NCBI GenBank assembly: GCA_973895155.1
Contig: OZ316892.1
Location: 12,462,001-12,526,000, forward strand
From: Marsupella aquatica
Taxonomy: Eukaryota > Marchantiophyta
Direction: 5' to 3'
Length of the DNA: 64,000 nt
Shown here: positions 58,301-64,000 of the stretch, in pieces
Layout of the letters: the number at the start of each line of letters is the position of its first letter
Numbering within the stretch: the first letter of the stretch is position 1
Notes under the pieces: model-generated
The model's input: only the letters and a program-made list of their open reading frames with translations
Database searches by the model: none
Told to the model about the DNA's origin: nothing
Made by a program: the position numbers and the translations under genes

Positions 58301-61300
58301 ACTTCCTATTTCAAAACAAAGTGATACAAAAAGTTGTCCACTCACCTGCCATGAAAATCGCTTTCCATTCATGTCAACTTCAAAGTCTGCAAACAATTCA
58401 TCATCACAGGTAAGACGCGGCGAGTACTAACTAAGAAAGTTATCAACTCATAATTAGATATGTCAAGCATTGGAGGAGAGGATCGCACCATTTGGATAAA
58501 AGTCAATGATTGGTGAAGACGGATCGGTCATTAAAGGCCTGTAATGCTGTGGGAGAGCCTTTGAACTACATCAGTTCCACCAGATCATTCCTCAGAATTA
58601 GTTCGCTGAAAACAACTGTTGAAAGCAGTAAGAGCTTCTTTGTACAAACACGCAGTAAGCACTAGGACTGTGACACTTAAAATACACTAACTGACATTAG
58701 TCATTACCAAATGAAGTATCAATGCTGATGCTTATGCGGCTGATTCTTATTTACTGATACAATTGCCCAGAAAACTACAGTGAAATTGGAATTTCCGGAA
58801 TACATTGACTTTCTAGGGCATTTCCAAGACCTCATATTTGATGTGTCCATAGAGAACTAAACCAAAGGTAAGGCGAGCTGCAAGAGACCACTTACTGCAA
58901 GAGCATCTTATGGGTCAAAAACAAATGGGTCCAGAAGCTGACGCAGATATTGTAATTGACATAAATTGGGCATACCTTGCACCTGGCAAGACCCCCATCA
59001 GCTGATCAAATGGCTTGAATGGCCGTCCGAGGAAGAATGTGATTTCCAATTCATCGAGACCGGTGAAGTCAGAAGCAAATGGTGCGTAGTGGTAAGGATA
59101 GAACCTGAAACCCAGATAAACGATCACGCTCATTAGTTATTGGTGAAAGCTTTGAATTGAAGGGCTGAATCGGTCAACATCTTTAAATATCATGACCTTG
59201 CCCTAATACGTCACCTTGTTTGATTATCATCACGAATGAGAATTACATGCGAGATAAAATCCTATCCAATACAATACATGCAAAGCACAGGTTCATTACA
59301 AGGTGAAAACTTTATCCGTGCGATCAAATAGACAAAGATTACTAACCAGTTCCAAGAACAAACACCTTGATAATAGTATCGCATTACCCAGCAGAGTCCC
59401 TCAGTAAACTTCAAAATCTGAAACAATGGAAATGGGGGCCTATAAGCATAGACAATCGTAAACTAATGTATAACTTGATCGGTAGGTCGAAAAGAAAGCA
59501 CTACTTTGAGGCTTGAAATCCCACCCACAATTTCACTTTGGTGACTCCACTATAGTTTTCTTAAGTTTACGATGATCAGTTAGGTCAACTGTTGAACAAA
59601 GCCCGAGGACAAATAACAGGAGGACAATTCAGCCAAGAAGGACGAAGTGCTGCTAATCGCGAATTCCAAATTCAAACTAGCAATTTTGGGTTTGGTCTAC
59701 AAAAATGTAAGAACCGATGTTTAGAGTGTGGATTTCAAGCCAGCGTACCACATCTTTCCTAATCTCCTCTATGTCCTCTGGTGATTCTGACCCAAACTTT
59801 TCAAAAAAGTATCGCTCTTTCCACCCTGGCTCCCCCAGCCGCACCTGCAAATTTTACCGATCAAAATGATGATTGATATATTTTCAATCTACAAACATGA
59901 GTTATAGATCCCATTATCCAAAGACTTCGAAGTTTAGACAAACTTGCACAGTAATACAGTAACATACCGCATCCTCCAAGTCTTTGCCACCGCTTGTTAG
60001 GTCAGATTTCTCTCGAAGAGCATTCTTCAGTTTCAGTTTCAAGTCCTCCACGTTATCAGCTTGATTCTAAACAAGAAAGTCCAATTTGTAGTCTCAGAAT
60101 CTGACCGTAAGGATACAATACCTCTGAGGACCACAATTCAACATTCAACCCCAACAAATAGATCAGTACTCACCTGATGCAAACAAAGCAGGCAAGGAAA
60201 AAGATTGACGATGACATAAGGTAGGGTTGGAATGGACATTACTACCCGAGGTAATTCCAAGATGAGACCATAACGGGGAAGATACTAATGGATAGGTCTC
60301 AGGCTGGCTTTCATTAAAGGGACAAAACTGCCATCCAAGACCGGGAAGAAACTACTCTGAATCCTACATGGGCGTCTCTAAAATGGATGGTCATGCTGGC
60401 CCTTTAGAGGAGCATTTTCCAACCTCAGAGACCAGACACTGGAAATATCTTTGGCGAGGACATTGGATCTCTAAATGATGAACAATAAAAGGTTGGATTG
60501 ATTCGTGCACTGTGATTACAGTCAAGCATGCTCCCAGTAGACGATTGCCGAAAGCTTGGCATGATCCCACATAACCATCCTTAGAAGCTGTTGGTTCCGA
60601 GAGAGCAAGGATGTCACGTACTAGGAACCAGAATATGTTACAAAGGAAACTCTACAGCTGTAAAACTTAACTAGTCGTCTTGAGGATTTATGTAGCAACA
60701 GCTTACCTGTGCTGAGCTTCCCTCAATATCAGTTTCCATGGTAAATTTGTCTCCACTTGTGACCACTGCTGCAGCTATGGAGCTGTCTGCTTCGCTTACT
60801 CGCAGCAACTTGATTGATGGGTCAGGATTTACAGGCAAATCTGGGATGGAGCTTCCTGTTCCAGTATGTTGGCTACCAGTTTTGCCAGACTTGGCCACAA
60901 GGGAGGCTCGCAACAATTGCGCAGCCTGGTGATTACTCCCAGCCATACCTTGGGACTGGAATTTTCCACTTCCAGCAGAAGGATCCTGAGGTTGGTACGG
61001 TCTGTGCTGGTATGAAGATCTATAAGAAGTACGTCCAGAATGTGAATCATGGGTGGGCTTTACCGTCAGAAGATCTGGGTGGACAGTGGGTTCTGCATCA
61101 TCTCCACGCTTCAACTGGCCTTTCTCTCGTTTACGCCTATCTGATTGACGCTGTGAAAACACAACACTCCAAGCAATTAGCTTGACTGAAATGATTGTAT
61201 GGAACTGCAATCACACTTCTTGGAACGAAAAAAACAATCAGCTAACCATCATCGTACATATAGCTTAGTTAGCAGTTCAAAACTTTTACAAAACAACAGC

Positions 61301-63977
61301 ATTCACACAAAACTATGAACTTCAACCCTTCCATCGGCACGACGGAATACAGGGTACAAAAATTAAACAATTGGAGAAAGCCTCTTTTGACACCTGGAGA
61401 ATACGGGCCCTTTTCTGGAAAATGGTTTCCTCCTGGGCTCCAATCGTTTGGATGAAGTGCTCAACTCTCTTTAAGTTAACCTGAGTAGTTTATCCGGATG
61501 GAAAAGGCCACAACTTCAGATGATTAGAACTTCCCAGATCAATTCAGCGATAAGATGTCCTTCATGCCATAAATGACTTCCGAAGAAATCTGCTCTACAA
61601 AACCACCTAGCAGCTCAATTCAAAGAGAGATACAACCTGGTATGTAACCTAATACTTGTGCTTAAAGGTGGTACTATGCTAAATGTTCACCTAGCATCCT
61701 TATACAGCTGTCTCTAGCCGCTTCTTATGCTTAATAGCTTCATGGTAGACTCTAAGCAGGAGCTGTCTTGTTACAAGATTCTTACCTCTCCATCTTCTGT
61801 CAGATAACCGCCCATTGCCTTGAATTCCCTTTTATACATAGCCATAAGAAGGTTGATTGCTCCCTGACAAAATCAAGGTGGATCCAAAACACATCACAAT
61901 GTCAAACACAAAACAACAGATCCAACACTCAACAAAAGCTCAGTACAACATCTCTCAGACACAGAATTCCTGAAATCAACGCTACAAGGTTACAGTCGAC
62001 TCACATGCGTCAGATTCATGAGATGCAAAACGAATATTTTTAACCCAGTGAGCCTAGGGTTTATACCTCTCGGATCTCCAAAGTTGGCATGTGTGGTAGA
62101 AAATCATTGCCAACAAAGAAACACATGAAGACAAAGTCATCAATCAATCTCTCAAAATCCACTGGAAATCCAGGATCCGGTACAATCAAGTCGAACTCCA
62201 GATATTCCCGCAATGTCCAGATATGTAGAAACTGCATGCGTGGACACCGAATTAAAATGTAAGTAATTCGTCACATCCATCAGACCAACCCTCTCGACAA
62301 TCGTGTCACTTTCCTATCTGAAGGGACGAGATCATATGTTCCCTTTCCCGTTTTTCCTAAATACCCCGAAAATCTCAAAAGGAAAACAAGTAGAATCACA
62401 ATTGAATCTTCTAACACCAATTGCATTAGCACCTGAAATGGCTTCTTGGGCAAAGCTTCTTCCGGCTTCTCGTCATGTTCCCCACGCTTCCTCTTAGGCT
62501 TTCCTTCACAATCAGCCGCTAAATGGCCAACCTGACCACACAGAAAGCACTTGTCCTGCTGGCCTGGCATGAAGACAACCTGCAGGGAACAGGATTAATA
62601 GAATTAGTCCATGAACCATTGTACTCTACTGGACATCTACATTAAACACATATGATGCAGCTTAACTTACCTCTCTCAAAATCGAGAAGTGCACTTCATG
62701 AGTTGCTAGGGCAAGCATAATCAAATCGGCATCCTGCCACAAATTGAGTCCACGTATTAGAACCCGGATACGAGTACAGCAATAACAAGGTCAATTGAAG
62801 GCTGTGTCTTGCAAGGGAAATGCAGAAATCAATTCCAGCTTGTCAAAATATCGAGATCGAGTCGAAATACATAGCAGGGATACTTCACTACTACACATAT
62901 CAACTCAGAGCAAACGCATCAAGGAAGCCTAAATCAAACCGACTAGTATTTGAGTACAAACCAGTCCATATAGGCAATGTCTCGTGTTTGGATCAGCACC
63001 AGGAAGATTCCTCTGAAGCCGGATATAGGACATGATCTTATGCTCCCCCTCTCCAGGAACATTAGCATCTGAAAGAATCACCTGCATTTCACGCACAAAA
63101 GCAAAATAGTAGGCTCTTTATAGCCGGAATAATGACATATCTTCTCACGTGGAAATAAACCAGAAAAGTGGGTCTCTACGATGATAAACACTATAGCAAC
63201 GGTCCCATCCCAAGTAACCGAACATATCGGGGCAAGCATTCGTGACTCATATAGGAACTCTAAAGCGGTTACATACTATATATAGCTTACCTTGATATTC
63301 CGCCAACCAGGATCATAATTCAGTCGCAAGTGTATATAATACTGCAAGGCCACAGCAACACTGGCCATAAACGGTGTTCCGGGTGTAATGACATTCGAAT
63401 CATAAGCTTCTGACTTCTCCTTCGGGGGGATGATGCGACCCTCTGCTTCAAACTCCTTTCGCAATCTTTCCTCTTCGGCGTCCTGCCATATCCAGGATCG
63501 AAACTTAAGATCCACGTCAAGGGGGGCTCCTACAACTTTTATTGATCAATTTCTGAATGTTTCAGGTCTGGTGCAATTCATGAAAGAGTGTGCAGAAATC
63601 TAAGAAGGAAATCAAGGAAGAAACCATGGGTCAGATTATAATGCTGAAGAAGGGAAGGGAGCTGATAAAACGGGAGGGGGGCGGGAGGAAGACACCAAAC
63701 GAGCGGGGAGAAAGCAAACGGATAAATTCAGCTACGATTAAAACGGACCAAGAGGAACTATGGACTTCCCATCTAATAATCCACCGGATGGGAGAGTTAA
63801 GTCCTTGACTTCATCTGCCGACAGAAAATTCACGACATGTATTCGGCTAGTCTGTAACTACTATTGCCACGCATATCTGAGCTCGCATGAGAACACCTAC
63901 AGCATCTTGAGCATCCTTTGCAGCCCTGAAGCGCCGGGATCGCTGCTGGTTCATCTTCGCTCGTGGAGCCACTCCAT
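55304..63977 (-). CDS. XRN: 5'-3' exoribonuclease, XRN2/3/4 type (partial, N-terminus off right edge)
   Basis: A 5'-to-3' exonuclease for 5'-monophosphate RNA. Twenty-one exons in coding order: 63977-63901, 63482-63291, 63081-62962, 62733-62671, 62579-62433, 62231-62067, 61863-61786, 61480-61394, 61150-60707, 60066-59968, 59844-59749, 59417-59347, 59104-58976, 58565-58489, 58386-58346, 58192-58118, 57983-57826, 57606-57502, 57097-57022, 56217-56107, 56047-55304. They encode 1050 residues; about 90-100 N-terminal ones are beyond the window. Motifs: [59 protein letters not shown], a CCHC knuckle ([14 protein letters not shown]) found in plant XRNs, [36 protein letters not shown] and [26 protein letters not shown] could be a nuclear signal. 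The C-terminal exon is Gln/Gly/Tyr/Ser-rich and ends in [14 protein letters not shown]. It could be the nuclear (XRN2/3) or cytoplasmic (XRN4) type; sequence alone does not settle this. Confidence 0.95.
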
Positions 63978-64000
63978 CTGTCAAGAGGGTTATATCGAGA
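63978..64000 (-). other. Intron fragment of XRN at the window edge
   Basis: The last 23 bases are the pyrimidine-rich 3' end of the intron preceding the first visible XRN exon (minus strand, ending CTCTTGACAG). Upstream coding exons lie outside the window. Confidence 0.8.

Overview
The window is nuclear DNA from a eukaryote, almost certainly a land plant. It holds intron-rich genes whose encoded proteins match plant families residue by residue: mitochondrial pyruvate dehydrogenase E1-beta, an MBR-type RING-H2 E3 ligase, a PTB1/PTB2-type polypyrimidine-tract-binding protein, coatomer gamma, the m6A methyltransferase MTA (METTL3), and an XRN2/3/4-type 5'-3' exoribonuclease. Most introns are about 70-350 bp, and the genes are separated by repeat-rich spacers with decayed transposons. 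This would fit a bryophyte or another seed-free plant, but the lineage is inference; nothing here fixes the species.

Layout. 140-3875 (minus): nine exons of PDHB; the C-terminal exons run off the left edge. 5621-6203 (minus): an unrecognised ORF broken by a frameshift. 6.2-15 kb: gene-poor, with a 293-bp solo LTR (10111-10403) and a 16-copy, 94-bp tandem array (about 11350-12837). 16106-19786 (plus): the RING-H2 gene, five exons, 901 aa. 22864-26601 (minus): PTB, 14 exons, 494 aa. 27292-27684 (plus): a Q/E-rich ORF with one in-frame stop, divergent from PTB. 27.8-37 kb: a second large repeat region, with four related TA-flanked miniature elements, a second copy of the solo LTR nested between two of them, and a separate 400-bp inverted-repeat element. 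37347-43825 (plus): coatomer gamma, 19 exons, 890 aa. 47731-51803 (plus): MTA, seven exons, 816 aa. 53172-53435 (plus): a possible small secreted cysteine-repeat protein. 55304-63977 (minus): XRN, 21 visible exons, 1050 residues; the first roughly 90-100 residues lie beyond the right edge.

Exon models were built by hand. Each was required to keep frame across the splice sites, to use GT-AG boundaries (one GC-AG exception), and to be continuous with the known family sequence. No cDNA was available, so UTRs, transcription starts and alternative isoforms are not resolved. The genes do not form a pathway. Three of the six (PTB, MTA, XRN) act on RNA, which is probably coincidence. I found no clearly new multi-gene system. 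The most notable items are the miniature-element cluster with the nested LTR, the higher-order satellite array, the GC-AG intron in coatomer gamma, the 27-bp microexon in PDHB, a possible poison exon in PTB, and the small cysteine-repeat ORF.
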